Shown here in pieces: positions 17,650 to 26,714 of a stretch of DNA of 64,000 nt. The notes beneath the pieces were generated by a model, which made no database searches, was not told the origin of the DNA, and was given only the letters and a program-made list of their open reading frames with translations. Location of the stretch: contig DASWNP010000046.1 of assembly GCA_036399175.1 (NCBI GenBank), positions 124,001-188,000 of the forward strand. The letters are read 5' to 3'. The DNA is from DASWNP01 sp036399175 (GTDB taxonomy: Bacteria > Acidobacteriota > Blastocatellia > Pyrinomonadales > Pyrinomonadaceae). Each line of letters starts with the position of its first letter. Position 1 is the first letter of the stretch. Position numbers and translations under genes: made by a program.

Positions 17650-17741
17650 AAGTGAGCAGTAAGCGGTGAGCAGTGAGCAGTAAAATCAGAACTCGGCTTT
17701 TGTTTTATCTGCTCACCGCTCAACGCTTACTGCTCACTGAG
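17650..17741. repeat. Palindromic heptad element 6 (AGTGAGC/AGTAAGC type)
   Basis: Left arm AGTGAGCAGTAAGCGGTGAG; right arm GCTCACCGCTCAACGCTTAC and beyond. The centre includes GGCTTTTGTTTTA. The TAA stop of gatB (17727-17729) lies within the right arm. Confidence 0.75.
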
Positions 17742-19205
17742 TTTCTTTCTGAGCAGCTCGTTGACCATCTTCGGATTGGCTTTGCCCTGCGAGGCTTTCA
17801 TCACCTGTCCGACGAAGAAGCCGAGGAGCGTCTCTTTGCCCGCGCGATACTGCGCGAGCTGTTGCGGGTTGGCATTGACAACCTCGTCGATGATGCGCTC
17901 AAGCTCGCCCGTGTCGCTCATCTGCGCGAGGCCGCGCGCTTCGACCACCGCTTGCGCGCCCTTGCCCGTCGCAAACATCTCGACCAGAACCTCTTTGGCC
18001 TGCTTACCGCTAATGCGTCCCTCGTCCACCAGACGCACGAGCGCGCCCAACTCTTCGGGTGAGACAGGCGACGACTCGACGGGCGTCCCTGCCGTCTCAA
18101 GCTCGCGCAGAAGCTCGGTTCTTATCCAGTTCGACGCGCCGCGCGGATTGGCGGCAGCTCGCGCCGCTTCTTCGTAGTAGTCGGCCAGAGCGCGCTCGGA
18201 GGTGAGCTGCGAAGCGTCGCTGTAGGAGAGGCCGTACTGCTCCATGAAACGCTTGCGACGCACTTCGGGCAACTCCGGCATCGCGGCGCGCACGCCCTCG
18301 ATGAACTCCTTCGAGACGACGAGCGGCGGCAAATCCGGCTCGGGGAAATAACGGTAGTCGTGCGCCTCTTCTTTCGAGCGCATCGGGCGCGTCTCGGCGG
18401 CGCGCTCGTCCCAGAGGCGCGTCTCCTGCACCACTCGCCCGCCCGCTTCGATGAGCTTTATCTGTCGCTCTATCTCGTACTCGATGGCGCGCTGCATGAA
18501 GCGCACCGAGTTCAGGTTCTTCAGCTCGACCTTCGTCCCGAACTTCTCCTCATCCACGCGACGCACAGAGACGTTGGCCTCGCAGCGCAGGTTGCCCTTC
18601 TCCATGTTGGCCTCCGAAGCGCCAACCCACTGAAGCGCGCGGCGCACGTGGTTGACGTAATCGTATGCCTCCCACGACGAACGGAAATCCGGCTCGGTAA
18701 CTATCTCGGCCAGAGGCGTCCCCGCGCGGTTGAGATCGACGTAAGAGAAACGGTTTGTCTCCGGCAACCCCTCGTGGACGTTCTTGCCGGCATCCTCTTC
18801 GAGATGCAGCCGCGTGATACGCACCTTTAAGGGTTGCCAGTCGCGCGCGTGCCCGCCCTCGTCGCGCGCCGCCGTCATAATCTCCAGCTCGCCGCGCTCC
18901 GAGAAAGGCTCTGTGTACTGCGAAATCTGGTAGCCCTTCGGCAAGTCCGGATAGAAATAGTTTTTGCGCGCGAAGATGGAACGCTCGTTGACGTGAAGCC
19001 CCAGCGAGAGCGCCGCACGCGCGCCAAGCTCGACCACGCGCCGGTTCAAGACGGGAAGCGAGCCCGGCAGCCCTAAACAGACGGGACAGGTGTTCGAGTT
19101 CGGCTCGTCGCCGAAACGCGTCGAGCAGCCGCAGAATATCTTCGACTCCGTGCTCAACTGCGCGTGAATTTCCAGGCCGATGACGGCCTCCCAACCTTCT
19201 TTCAT
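17727..19205 (-). CDS. gatB: Asp-tRNA(Asn)/Glu-tRNA(Gln) amidotransferase subunit B
   Basis: 492 residues. GatB activates and amidates misacylated Asp-tRNA-Asn and Glu-tRNA-Gln together with GatA and GatC. The N-terminal signature IGLEIHAQLST, zinc-site CGC and CPVCLGLPGSLP, and DLNRAGTPLAEIVTEPD are clear. The YqeY-like tail domain is complete. gatA and gatC are not adjacent. The final residues SEQ and the stop codon are read from the adjoining heptad element. Confidence 0.95.
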   Translation of the reverse strand: MKEGWEAVIGLEIHAQLSTESKIFCGCSTRFGDEPNSNTCPVCLGLPGSLPVLNRRVVELGARAALSLGLHVNERSIFARKNYFYPDLPKGYQISQYTEPFSERGELEIMTAARDEGGHARDWQPLKVRITRLHLEEDAGKNVHEGLPETNRFSYVDLNRAGTPLAEIVTEPDFRSSWEAYDYVNHVRRALQWVGASEANMEKGNLRCEANVSVRRVDEEKFGTKVELKNLNSVRFMQRAIEYEIERQIKLIEAGGRVVQETRLWDERAAETRPMRSKEEAHDYRYFPEPDLPPLVVSKEFIEGVRAAMPELPEVRRKRFMEQYGLSYSDASQLTSERALADYYEEAARAAANPRGASNWIRTELLRELETAGTPVESSPVSPEELGALVRLVDEGRISGKQAKEVLVEMFATGKGAQAVVEARGLAQMSDTGELERIIDEVVNANPQQLAQYRAGKETLLGFFVGQVMKASQGKANPKMVNELLRKKLSEQ

Positions 19206-19210
19206 ACTTT

Positions 19211-19343
19211 AGCTCTCAGCCGGTCAAGCTTTCAGCAGTCAGCTAGTCAGCAATCAGCCGGTCAGCTCTCGGCCAGTCCGCCTCCAAGGCTTCGGCCTTC
19301 GTTTGGCTGAACGCTGACTCGGCTGACTGCTGATTGCTCTTTT
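19211..19343. repeat. Palindromic heptad element 7 (TCAGCAG type)
   Basis: Arms built from TCAGCAG, TCAGCCG and TCAGCTC heptads, with the pairing arm GGCTGACTGCTGATTGC. A second, GC-rich hairpin (CCAAGGCTTCGGCCTTCG) lies in the centre. It lies just upstream of gatB. Confidence 0.65.
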
Positions 19344-19421
19344 GAGAGACGAGTATAGCACTCGCCCGACAAGGCGCTCAACGAAAGGGTCTTTCCCGTG
19401 ACACTCGCGCAACAGAAACTT

Positions 19422-19451
19422 TTGCTTTTGCGCGCGGCGTTCTGTTATACA
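19422..19451 (+). promoter_or_regulatory. Candidate promoter for the DUF4383-like gene
   Basis: TTGCTT, 18 bases, TATACA, followed about 110 bases later by the gene start. It lies in the divergent region between gatB and the DUF4383-like gene. Confidence 0.4.
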
Positions 19452-19559
19452 ATGCGGCCACGCTAATACGTTCGGAATTTGAAAACGCAGGGGGCGCTGT
19501 TCGGTTGAATGCCTCCTCTCCCGGGTTTCACCTCTTTTCCAAAAGGAGAATCAGAGATT

Positions 19560-19988
19560 ATGGCGAAAACGATTGCGACTATTCTGGGCATCGGGTTCAT
19601 CCTCGTCGGAATCCTCGGTTTCATCGCTCCCGGCCTGCTCGGCCTGCATCTGAGCATGGCTCACAACCTCGTGCATATCATCTCGGGCGCAGCGGCTCTC
19701 TACTTCGGACTCGCCGGCACGCTGCGCGCCGCGCGACTCTTCGATCTGGTCTTCGGAGCCGTCTATCTCCTGCTCGGCATAGCGGGCTTCCTGTTCGGCG
19801 GCTCCGCCTCCCACACCGTCGGGGGCGTCCCTGCACACAGCGCCGACTCAAGTCTCCTGAGAGTCATTCCGGGGACGCTTGAATTCGCTTCGATGGATCA
19901 CATCGTACACATCCTGCTCGGTCTCATCTTCCTCATCGGAGGATTTCTGACCAAAGCCGACCTCGATTTAGACCGCGACCGGAGGTAA
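19560..19988 (+). CDS. DUF4383-like small membrane protein
   Basis: 142 residues from the ATG at 19560, which has AAGGAG about 15 bases upstream. Four hydrophobic segments (about 5-25, 33-55, 62-82 and 112-132), with NLVHIISG and DHIVHILLGLIFL motifs typical of DUF4383. Probably an inner-membrane protein of unknown role. The interval to mtnA holds a repeat element. Confidence 0.65.
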   Translation: MAKTIATILGIGFILVGILGFIAPGLLGLHLSMAHNLVHIISGAAALYFGLAGTLRAARLFDLVFGAVYLLLGIAGFLFGGSASHTVGGVPAHSADSSLLRVIPGTLEFASMDHIVHILLGLIFLIGGFLTKADLDLDRDRR

Positions 19989-20003
19989 AATCCGCACAGG
20001 ACA

Positions 20004-20070
20004 TGTGCCAGATGCCGGATGTCAGTAGAAGACAAACTGTTTTCACTAACATCCAGCATCTGGCATCTGC
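20004..20070. repeat. Palindromic element 8 (AGATGCC/GGATGTC type)
   Basis: CCAGATGCCGGATGTCAGT pairs with ACTAACATCCAGCATCTGGC around a centre AAGACAAACTGTTTT, close to the centre sequence of other elements. Confidence 0.7.
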
Positions 20071-20092
20071 TTTTCAGAGGAGATTTTCAGAG

Positions 20093-21154
20093 ATGATTAA
20101 GACCGTCGAATGGACGGACGAAGGCGTGCGGATGATTGACCAGCGTCTCTTGCCGGTCGAAGAGAAGTACCTGATGCTGCGCTCGTGCGGCGAGGTGGCC
20201 GAGGCCATCAAGAAGATGGTAGTGAGGGGCGCTCCGGCCATCGGCGTCGCCGCCTCGATGGGCATTGCCCTCGGCACGAAACAGTCCGTCAGCACTTCGG
20301 CCCCAGACCTTCGTTACGATTTCGACTACTTCTGCCAAGAGATGTCCGAGACGCGCCCGACCGCCGTCAATCTCTTCTGGGCTATCGAGCGCATGCGCGC
20401 CGCCTTCGACCGCGCCGCCGCCGTGACGAACGACGCCGAAGAGATTAAGCATCGTCTCGTCGAAGAAGCGCGTGCCATCTTCGACGAAGACATCGAGGCC
20501 AACCGCGCGCTCGGTCGCTTCGGCGGCGAGCTTATCCCCGACAATTCGACCGTGCTGACACATTGCAACGCCGGGGCGCTCGCTACCGCCGGAGATTACG
20601 GGACGGCGCTCGGCGTCGTGCGCGGCGCACGCGACGCGGGGAAACGCATCGCCGTCATCGCAGACGAGACGCGCCCCTTCCTGCAAGGCGCGCGCCTCAC
20701 CGCTTGGGAGCTTGCGAAAGATGACATCCCCGTCACGCTCATCACGGACAACATGGCCGGACACGTGATGAAGCAGGGCAAGGTGGATGCGGTCGTCGTC
20801 GGCGCAGACCGCATCGCCGCCAACGGCGACACGGCCAACAAAATCGGCACTTACATGGTAGCCGTCCTCGCGCGCCAGCACGCGATTCCCTTCTACGTCG
20901 CCGCGCCGCTCTCCACCATCGACCTCTCGCTCGCCTCCGGCGACCAAATCCCCATCGAAGAACGCGACGCGCGCGAAGTCACACACCTGCGCGACCAGCG
21001 CCTCGCCCCCGAAGGAATCGAAGTCCAAAACCCCGCCTTCGACGTGACGCCCAACGAACTCATCGCCGCCATTATCACCGACAAAGGCGTCGCCCGCCCG
21101 CCATACACCGAGAGTTTGAGAAAGCTGTTTACAGACAGAGAAGCTGAAGGCTAA
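20093..21154 (+). CDS. mtnA: S-methyl-5-thioribose-1-phosphate isomerase
   Basis: 353 residues from the ATG at 20093, preceded by AGAGGAG; an upstream extension of the frame reads through the repeat element and is discounted. It converts methylthioribose-1-phosphate to the ribulose form in methionine salvage. VVRGAPAIGVAAS, THCNAGALAT (active-site Cys) and VVGADRIAANGD (Asp) match MtnA. Related eIF2B-like proteins lack this combination. No other salvage gene is adjacent. Confidence 0.93.
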   Translation: MIKTVEWTDEGVRMIDQRLLPVEEKYLMLRSCGEVAEAIKKMVVRGAPAIGVAASMGIALGTKQSVSTSAPDLRYDFDYFCQEMSETRPTAVNLFWAIERMRAAFDRAAAVTNDAEEIKHRLVEEARAIFDEDIEANRALGRFGGELIPDNSTVLTHCNAGALATAGDYGTALGVVRGARDAGKRIAVIADETRPFLQGARLTAWELAKDDIPVTLITDNMAGHVMKQGKVDAVVVGADRIAANGDTANKIGTYMVAVLARQHAIPFYVAAPLSTIDLSLASGDQIPIEERDAREVTHLRDQRLAPEGIEVQNPAFDVTPNELIAAIITDKGVARPPYTESLRKLFTDREAEG

Positions 21155-21195
21155 AAAAGCGGAAGGGCTCCTGCCTGACGCAAGAGCCCTTCCGC
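21153..21195 (-). terminator. Rho-independent terminator for the epimerase transcript
   Basis: GCGGAAGGGCTC (21159-21170) and GAGCCCTTCCGC (21184-21195) form a perfect 12-bp stem. Read on the minus strand it is followed by TTTTTT, so it ends the transcript of the epimerase and ugd genes; it may also slow mtnA transcription. Confidence 0.85.
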
Positions 21196-21214
21196 CTCTC
21201 GATTGAAGCGCGGC

Positions 21215-22174
21215 CTAAGAAGTGGCGAAGCGGCTCTGCTTCCACCAGTCAATCGTCAGGCGCAAGCCTTCTTCCAGTCCGACCTTCGGCGCGTAGCCGA
21301 GATGCTCGCGCGCGAGCGTGATGTCGGCGAGACTGTGCCGGACATCGCCGACGCGCGCCTCGCGGTATTCGGCCTCTACGGTCTCGCGCCCGAGGATTCG
21401 CTTGAGCACGTCGAGCAGCTCGTTCAGAGTAATTCTCTGCCCGTTGGCGACGTTGATGACCTGTCCGACGCCGCTCGTCGTCTCGGCGGCTCTCAGGTTG
21501 GCATCGACGACGTTGGCGACGTAGGTGAAATCGCGCGACTGTTCGCCGTCGCCGAAGATGACGGGGCGCTCGCCGCTTGCGAGCGCGTCGATGAAGCGGG
21601 AGATAACGCCGGAGTATTGCGAGCTTGGGTCTTGCCTGGGGCCGAAGACGTTGAAGTAGCGCAGGCAGACGGTCTCGAAGTTGTAGGCGCGCGACCAGAC
21701 CTGGCAATAATACTCGCCGACGAGCTTGGCGGCGGCGTAAGGCGAAAGCGGCTCGGGGCGCATCGCTTCGGTCTTCGGCAGCGTCGGCTGGTCGCCGTAG
21801 GCGGAACTCGACGCGGCATAGACGAGACGGCGGACGCCGCTCTCGCGCGCCGCCGCGAGCAAAGAGAAGGTTGCCTCGACGCACGCCTCGTGCGTCGCAC
21901 GCGGATTCTCCACCGAGCGCGGCACCGAAGGAATCGCCGCTTCGTGAAAGACCACCTCGACGCCTTCGAGCGCACGCCTCAGCGTCCTCTCGTCCGTCAG
22001 ACTGCCCTCGACGAAATCCACCTCGCCGCCAATCTCTTCGATATTCTCCCGATGCCCGGTCGAAAGGTCGTCTATCACGCGCACGCGCGCGCCGCGAGCC
22101 GCCAGCGTCGCCGCGATATGAGAGCCGATAAAACCAGCCCCGCCCGTAACTAACACGATGCCTGAAAGAGTCAT
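21215..22174 (-). CDS. NAD-dependent nucleotide-sugar epimerase/dehydratase
   Basis: 319 residues from the ATG at 22174. The frame stays open upstream through the repeat element, but the extra 29 codons are repeat-derived. Extended SDR: VTGGAGFIGSH for NAD, SSSAYGD and YAAAK catalytic residues, FNVFGPRQDP. The best match by motif is UDP-glucose or UDP-GlcNAc 4-epimerase-like enzymes of surface polysaccharide synthesis. ugd lies directly upstream in the same direction, supporting a role in sugar-nucleotide supply. Confidence 0.85.
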   Translation of the reverse strand: MTLSGIVLVTGGAGFIGSHIAATLAARGARVRVIDDLSTGHRENIEEIGGEVDFVEGSLTDERTLRRALEGVEVVFHEAAIPSVPRSVENPRATHEACVEATFSLLAAARESGVRRLVYAASSSAYGDQPTLPKTEAMRPEPLSPYAAAKLVGEYYCQVWSRAYNFETVCLRYFNVFGPRQDPSSQYSGVISRFIDALASGERPVIFGDGEQSRDFTYVANVVDANLRAAETTSGVGQVINVANGQRITLNELLDVLKRILGRETVEAEYREARVGDVRHSLADITLAREHLGYAPKVGLEEGLRLTIDWWKQSRFATS

Positions 22175-22178
22175 AAGA

Positions 22179-22324
22179 GCAGTGACGAGTGACGAGTGAC
22201 GAGTTAAAAGCTGGTGAATAGTAAATCGTAAATGGTGAATCGAAAGAGAACTGTCTTTCACTATTGACGATTGACGATTGACGATTTACTTCTCTTTCTC
22301 TCTTGCTCGTCACTCGTCACTGTA
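22179..22324. repeat. Nested palindromic element 9 (AGTGACG outside, GTAAATC inside)
   Basis: The outer arms AGTGACGAGTGACGAGTGAC and GTCACTCGTCAC enclose inner heptads GTAAATCGTAAATGGTGAAT and TTGACGATTGACGATT. The centre is AAAGAGAACTGTCTTT. Two heptad families are thus stacked in one hairpin. Confidence 0.75.
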
Positions 22325-22328
22325 GTTT

Positions 22329-23627
22329 TCACCTTCCGACGCCGACGTAGTCGAAGCCGAGTTCGCGCATGGCGAGGGGCTCGTAGATGTTGCGCAGGTC
22401 GGCGATTTTGGGCGAGCGCATCAGCTCGCGGACGCGCTCCATGTTGAGGGCGCGAAATTGATTCCACTCGGTCATAAAGACGAGCACGTCGGCCTCGGCG
22501 ACGGCGTCGTATTCGTCCTCGGCATATTCGATGTCGGCGAGAACCTTCTGCGCCTGCGGGATGGCGACGGGGTCGTAGGCGCGCACGCGCGCACCGCGCT
22601 CGACGAGGCTGCGAATGATGTCGATTGAGGGAGCATCGCGCATGTCGTCGGTCTCGGGCTTGAAGGAGAGGCCGAGCACGGCGACGAGCTTGCCGTTGAG
22701 CGTGCCCGCAAGCTTCTCTATCTTCGGAATCATCGCGGCGCGCTGCCTCTGGTTGACCTCGATGACGGCATCGACGATGAGCGAGTCGCTGCCGAACTGG
22801 CGCGCGACGGAGACGAGCGCGCTCGTGTCTTTGGGAAAGCAGGAGCCGCCGAAGCCGGGGCCCGGGTGGAGGAATTTCCTGCCAATGCGATTGTCCATGC
22901 CGATGGCGCGCGCTACGTCGTGCACGTCGCAGCCGATACGGTCGCAGAGGTTTGCAATCTCGTTGATGAAGGAAATCTTGGTCGCCAGAAAAGCGTTGGC
23001 CGCGTACTTGGTGAGTTCCGCCGCTTCGACGGAGGTGACGACGAAGGGCGTCTCTATCAGGAAGAGCGGGCGATAGAGGTCGCGCATGATGGCGATAGCC
23101 TCTTCGTCGCGCGAGCCGATGACGATGCGGTCGGGGCGCATGAAGTCGTCTATGGCCGCGCCCTCGCGCAAAAATTCCGGGTTGGAGACGATGCCGAAGT
23201 TCGTACGATGCTTCAGGTTCTCTTTTATCAGGCGGCGCAGGTGTTCGCCCGTGCCGACGGGCACGGTCGATTTCGTGACGATAACCTTGTAGCCGTTCAT
23301 GTAGCCGGCGACCGAGCGCGCCGCCTCTTCGACGAAGCGCAAATCAGCCGAGCCGTCTTCGCGCGGCGGCGTCCCGACGGCGAGGAAGATAACAAGCGCC
23401 TGCTCGACGGCTGTCCGAAGGTCGGTCGTGAAATGGAGGCGGCCTGCCTGAGTGTTCTTCGCAACCAGTTGGTCGAGTCCCGGCTCATAAATCGGCATGA
23501 TGCCTTCGGAGAGGCGTGCAATCTTCTCCGTATCGACATCGACGCACGTCACATCGACGCCGAACTCGGCGAAGCAGGCTCCCGTCACTAATCCGACGTA
23601 ACCCGTTCCGATAACCGCGATATGCAT
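22329..23627 (-). CDS. ugd: UDP-glucose 6-dehydrogenase
   Basis: 432 residues. It oxidises UDP-glucose to UDP-glucuronate with 2 NAD. N-terminal IGTGYVGLVTG, the helical dimer domain with TKYAANAFLATKISF, catalytic Cys in GFGGSCFPKD, and the C-terminal GLSFKPETDDMRDAPS are all visible. It pairs with the downstream epimerase for polysaccharide precursors. Confidence 0.93.
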   Translation of the reverse strand: MHIAVIGTGYVGLVTGACFAEFGVDVTCVDVDTEKIARLSEGIMPIYEPGLDQLVAKNTQAGRLHFTTDLRTAVEQALVIFLAVGTPPREDGSADLRFVEEAARSVAGYMNGYKVIVTKSTVPVGTGEHLRRLIKENLKHRTNFGIVSNPEFLREGAAIDDFMRPDRIVIGSRDEEAIAIMRDLYRPLFLIETPFVVTSVEAAELTKYAANAFLATKISFINEIANLCDRIGCDVHDVARAIGMDNRIGRKFLHPGPGFGGSCFPKDTSALVSVARQFGSDSLIVDAVIEVNQRQRAAMIPKIEKLAGTLNGKLVAVLGLSFKPETDDMRDAPSIDIIRSLVERGARVRAYDPVAIPQAQKVLADIEYAEDEYDAVAEADVLVFMTEWNQFRALNMERVRELMRSPKIADLRNIYEPLAMRELGFDYVGVGR

Positions 23628-23670
23628 TCTGAGAAGAGACCTTTCAAAACAGGCGGGTAAACAAAAGCTT

Positions 23671-23702
23671 GCGGGTCACGCGGAGTTGAGCGCGTGACCC
23701 GC
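23671..23702 (-). terminator. Terminator hairpin after the FecR-like gene
   Basis: GCGGGTCACGC (23671-23681) and GCGTGACCCGC (23692-23702), a perfect stem followed on the minus strand by AAGCTTTTGTTT. Confidence 0.7.
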
Positions 23703-23780
23703 AGGGGTGATGTGACTTGGGTCTGCCGTGCACGTTGGGTTGCCGCACGGCGTTAATAGACCAGCGTCCCGGAAGGGAGA

Positions 23781-24500
23781 TTAGGCGCTGGGGCTGATGA
23801 CAATTGGGTTGCCGCCGAAGTTAAACTCGTCGTCGTCGCGGGCAGCGAGGATGGCTGCCGCAATCGCGCCGCCGGCTGCCAAAAGGAGAGCGGCCAGAGC
23901 GCCGCCGCCGATGCCGCGCATGCCGGGCGTTGCCAGGCGGGTGCAGCGCGTGCCCGGCGCAGCCGTGCCGGCGGTGTCCTGATTACCGGCGGCAACCTGC
24001 TTGACGCCGTTGCCGGAACGAAGCTCGACGCGTCCCGACTGAGTGTTGACGACCGTGTTGCCGCATTCGACATCGACGAGGAAAACGCTCGGCTGGCTGC
24101 TATCGGCCACTGCCGAACCGTCTTTGGTCATCACGCTGGCTGCGACGCCCGAGGGCGTCGAGAAACGGACGCGACCCGAGTTGAGCGTGCCCATCACGCC
24201 GGTCTCGCTAAAGCTCAGCTTGAGACTGGAGTTCGGCAGTAGTTCGACGCGACCCAATTTGCCGAGGCTGACAACAGCGCTCGAACCCTGCGCTGTGTTA
24301 ATGGTGCTGTCGGTGAAAACCGTCGCACCGGAAATGGCGCTCGTGCCGTTGACGGAGACCTCGCCGACAACCGACAGATCGCCTGATGCTCCTGTCTGCC
24401 CCTGTTGCGGAGCCGCCAGCGCGACCATCGAGTACATGCTCAAGATGGCAACCGCGAGGCATAGCGCAATGGGCGTACGGCTCCAAGTTCTGCTGATCAT
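23781..24500 (-). CDS. Secreted FecR-like domain protein with C-terminal membrane anchor
   Basis: 239 residues. A signal peptide (1-29) is followed by a beta-rich region in which SSAVVSLGKLGRVELLPNSS and LNSGRVRFSTPSGV follow the FecR pattern. Residues ~196-220 are a Gly/Ala-rich membrane segment, with a short acidic tail. FecR domains occur in anti-sigma regulators and in surface proteins; no N-terminal cytoplasmic part is present here, so a sensor role is doubtful. Strong ribosome site GGGAGGAG before the ATG. The ~310 bases upstream hold no gene that I can support. Confidence 0.65.
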   Translation of the reverse strand: MISRTWSRTPIALCLAVAILSMYSMVALAAPQQGQTGASGDLSVVGEVSVNGTSAISGATVFTDSTINTAQGSSAVVSLGKLGRVELLPNSSLKLSFSETGVMGTLNSGRVRFSTPSGVAASVMTKDGSAVADSSQPSVFLVDVECGNTVVNTQSGRVELRSGNGVKQVAAGNQDTAGTAAPGTRCTRLATPGMRGIGGGALAALLLAAGGAIAAAILAARDDDEFNFGGNPIVISPSA

Positions 24501-24811
24501 TACTTCTCCTCCCGTAGGTGAAACATTCAGATTTTGTAGAGAGCGCGCCGCAAGTCAGAAAACCGACTCGCAGGAGACGATTTTTTTGTGGTTTTCTCGC
24601 CAACCCGTCTCAAGAAATCAAAAGCCCCGCGCGGAACATCCCATTAAATGCGGTATGAGAGCCACTTGGGCTTCAATATCCCCGCTTTTTTACACGAATC
24701 CAGTCCTTGTGTCAACACACATTTCTGTCACGCAGCCACTTCTTTACCGTTTTCTCGCGCCCTTCGCGCGGGGACACCGGCCTCCCGCAAGTGATTGTCA
24801 GGCATCTTCTT

Positions 24812-26032
24812 TCAAGCCCGACGCTCGAACAGGTAGGCGCTCTCAAGGAGTCGTCCGCCCCGCCCGTCATCGACGGCAAACTGCCTGCGCCGAAGCTCGC
24901 CCCGGCTCGAAACCGTGTGGCTCCAGATGGCCGCTCCGGCGTATTCGCCTCGTTTGTTGAGGGCGTAGAAATTCACGTCGATGTCTCGGAGCTTCTCCTC
25001 GTTGTTGCCGTAGCGGGCGGCGATGAGCTTGAGGGCATCGAGGCACGCCTGTTCGGGCGACATGCCGCGCCTCATGTATTCGACGACGGTGCGCGCGCCG
25101 TTGATATAGATGACCTCTTCGCCGCGACCCGTCGAGCCCGCCGCGCCCGTATCGTTATCGACGTAGAGGCCGCAGCCGATGAGCGGCGAATCGCCGACGC
25201 GCCCCGGTATTTTCCACGCGAGGCCGCTCGTGGTGGTCGTGCCGCTGATGTCGAAATTTTTATCGAGGGCGAGGCAGTTGATGGTTCCGGTCGGAGGACG
25301 GGCGGCCACCTCGTCAGCCCAGGCCAGAATCTCTTCGCGCCGTCGCGCGTCGCCGCGCGCGTACTCTTCGGCCAGACGGAAGCTTCCGCGCGTCTGCTCG
25401 CCCGCGATTCTTCTCTGGCCGGCGGGCGATGCGGGCGAGGGCACGTAGGGACTCGCGCCCCACTTGTCCGTGTTTGAGAGGTTCTCCTTCCAGCGTAGCC
25501 AGGCGATGCGCGACTCTTCGGTCAGAAGGCTCACGTCCTCAAATCCCATCGCGGTGGCAAACTCGCGCGCCCCGTGCCCGACGATGAGGATGTGGTCGGT
25601 GTGTTCCATGACGGCGCGGGCGACTTTCGCGGGCGTCCGCACGCCGCGCAGAGAGGCGACCGCGCCCGCGCGACGCGTCGGCCCGTGCATCACGCTCGCG
25701 TCCAGCTCGACTTCGCCGCGCTCGTTCGGCAGCCCGCCGTAGCCGACCGAGTTGTCCTTCGGGTCTAGCTCGACGATTTCGACGCCAGCTATCACCGCGT
25801 CCAGGGTATCGCCTCCCGCGCGCATCACCTGCACGGCCTTCGTGACGGCGGCGACGCCGTTGCCGCTCGATACGGAAAGAGGCGGCGTAGCGCGCCGCGC
25901 GGCGTTTCCCGAAGAGGACGATTGCGGAGTCTGCGCGAGCGCGCTCGCAGAGAGATTCGCGCCGAGGGCTGCCGCCCCGACGCCTGCGGCGGCGCTGCCG
26001 AGAAATCTTCGACGGCTTTTGTCCGTATTCAT
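24812..26032 (-). CDS. N4-(beta-N-acetylglucosaminyl)-L-asparaginase, Tat-exported
   Basis: 406 residues from the ATG at 26032, chosen because a twin-arginine signal (SRRRFLG, residues 6-12) begins there. Ntn-hydrolase of the glycosylasparaginase family: the proposed autoprocessing nucleophile is Thr250 in PPTGTINCLAL, followed by TTTTSGLAWKIPGRVGDSP, which shapes the substrate pocket. Human aspartylglucosaminidase has HDTIG at this position. It cleaves the Asn-GlcNAc bond of glycopeptides or related isoaspartyl substrates, here probably in the periplasm. Confidence 0.85.
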   Translation of the reverse strand: MNTDKSRRRFLGSAAAGVGAAALGANLSASALAQTPQSSSSGNAARRATPPLSVSSGNGVAAVTKAVQVMRAGGDTLDAVIAGVEIVELDPKDNSVGYGGLPNERGEVELDASVMHGPTRRAGAVASLRGVRTPAKVARAVMEHTDHILIVGHGAREFATAMGFEDVSLLTEESRIAWLRWKENLSNTDKWGASPYVPSPASPAGQRRIAGEQTRGSFRLAEEYARGDARRREEILAWADEVAARPPTGTINCLALDKNFDISGTTTTSGLAWKIPGRVGDSPLIGCGLYVDNDTGAAGSTGRGEEVIYINGARTVVEYMRRGMSPEQACLDALKLIAARYGNNEEKLRDIDVNFYALNKRGEYAGAAIWSHTVSSRGELRRRQFAVDDGRGGRLLESAYLFERRA

Positions 26033-26167
26033 GTCGTCAAACGTGCTCCGGCCTGCCTTCAGGCGCAAAAAACATCCGACTCGAAAAACTTTGAAAGGGT
26101 GTGTGGCAAGGCATCCTAACAAATCAGTTCTGAACGATGCAATAACTTTAAAGAGCGCCACACAAAA

Positions 26168-26337
26168 GCAATTCAAACAGGGATGGACAGGATAGACAGG
26201 ATAAAGACAAATGCGGAATGCGGAATGATGAATGCGGAATGAAAGAGAACCTGCTTTCTGGTTTTAATTCATCATTCCGCATTCCTAATTCATCATTTCT
26301 TTCTATCCTGTCTATCCTGTCCATCCCTGTTAATTTC
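26168..26337. repeat. Nested palindromic element 10 (GGATAGACA outside, AATGCGG inside)
   Basis: Outer arms with period 9 (GGATGGACAGGATAGACAGG and the complement TATCCTGTCTATCCTGTCC) enclose heptads AATGCGGAATGCGGAATGATG and their complement. The centre has AAAGAGAACCTGCTTTCTGG. The TAA stop of the next gene lies in the right arm. A near-copy occurs at 34.5 kb. Confidence 0.8.
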
Positions 26338-26671
26338 TTTTCTGAGCCTCTTCGTAGAAAGCGAGCGCGCGTTCGGCCAGAGCGGCGGGGACGGTGACGC
26401 GAAAAGGGTGCTTGGCGACGAAGGTTGGGACGCGCCTGACCTGTGCGCCGAGCGCGGCGAGGGCGCTTGTGGCCGGTTCGTCTTCCAGTTCCTCGACGCC
26501 GAGGGCTTCAGCCGCGCGTCTGAGCGCACCGCGCAGACGGTCGAGCGGCAGGTCGCGCTCGACGAGCGCCTTGCCGCGCGCCTGAAACTCGCCGAGCGCG
26601 TAGAGCACCAGCCGCCCGGCATCGGCGGCCTGCGTGCCTTTCTTACTCTCGAACAATGTCGGCTGGCGCAT
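26330..26671 (-). CDS. Small conserved-looking protein of unknown function
   Basis: 113 residues, helical and soluble, without signal peptide or membrane segment. It contains LFESKKGTQAADAGRLVLYALGE, partly quoted here, and a C-terminal AEEALAFYEEA-like helix. I do not recognise the family. The last codon AAT and the stop TAA are part of the neighbouring element (TTAACAGGG on the minus strand). Confidence 0.5.
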   Translation of the reverse strand: MRQPTLFESKKGTQAADAGRLVLYALGEFQARGKALVERDLPLDRLRGALRRAAEALGVEELEDEPATSALAALGAQVRRVPTFVAKHPFRVTVPAALAERALAFYEEAQKRN

Positions 26672-26714
26672 GAGTAGTTTCAGGACGTGTGAATAGAACC
26701 GTCTTCAAGCGTCG

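Noticed and set aside
21215..22261. Longer epimerase start at 22261
   Set aside because: The extra codons are entirely repeat-derived; the fold begins at ATG 22174 with IVLVTGGAGFIGS.
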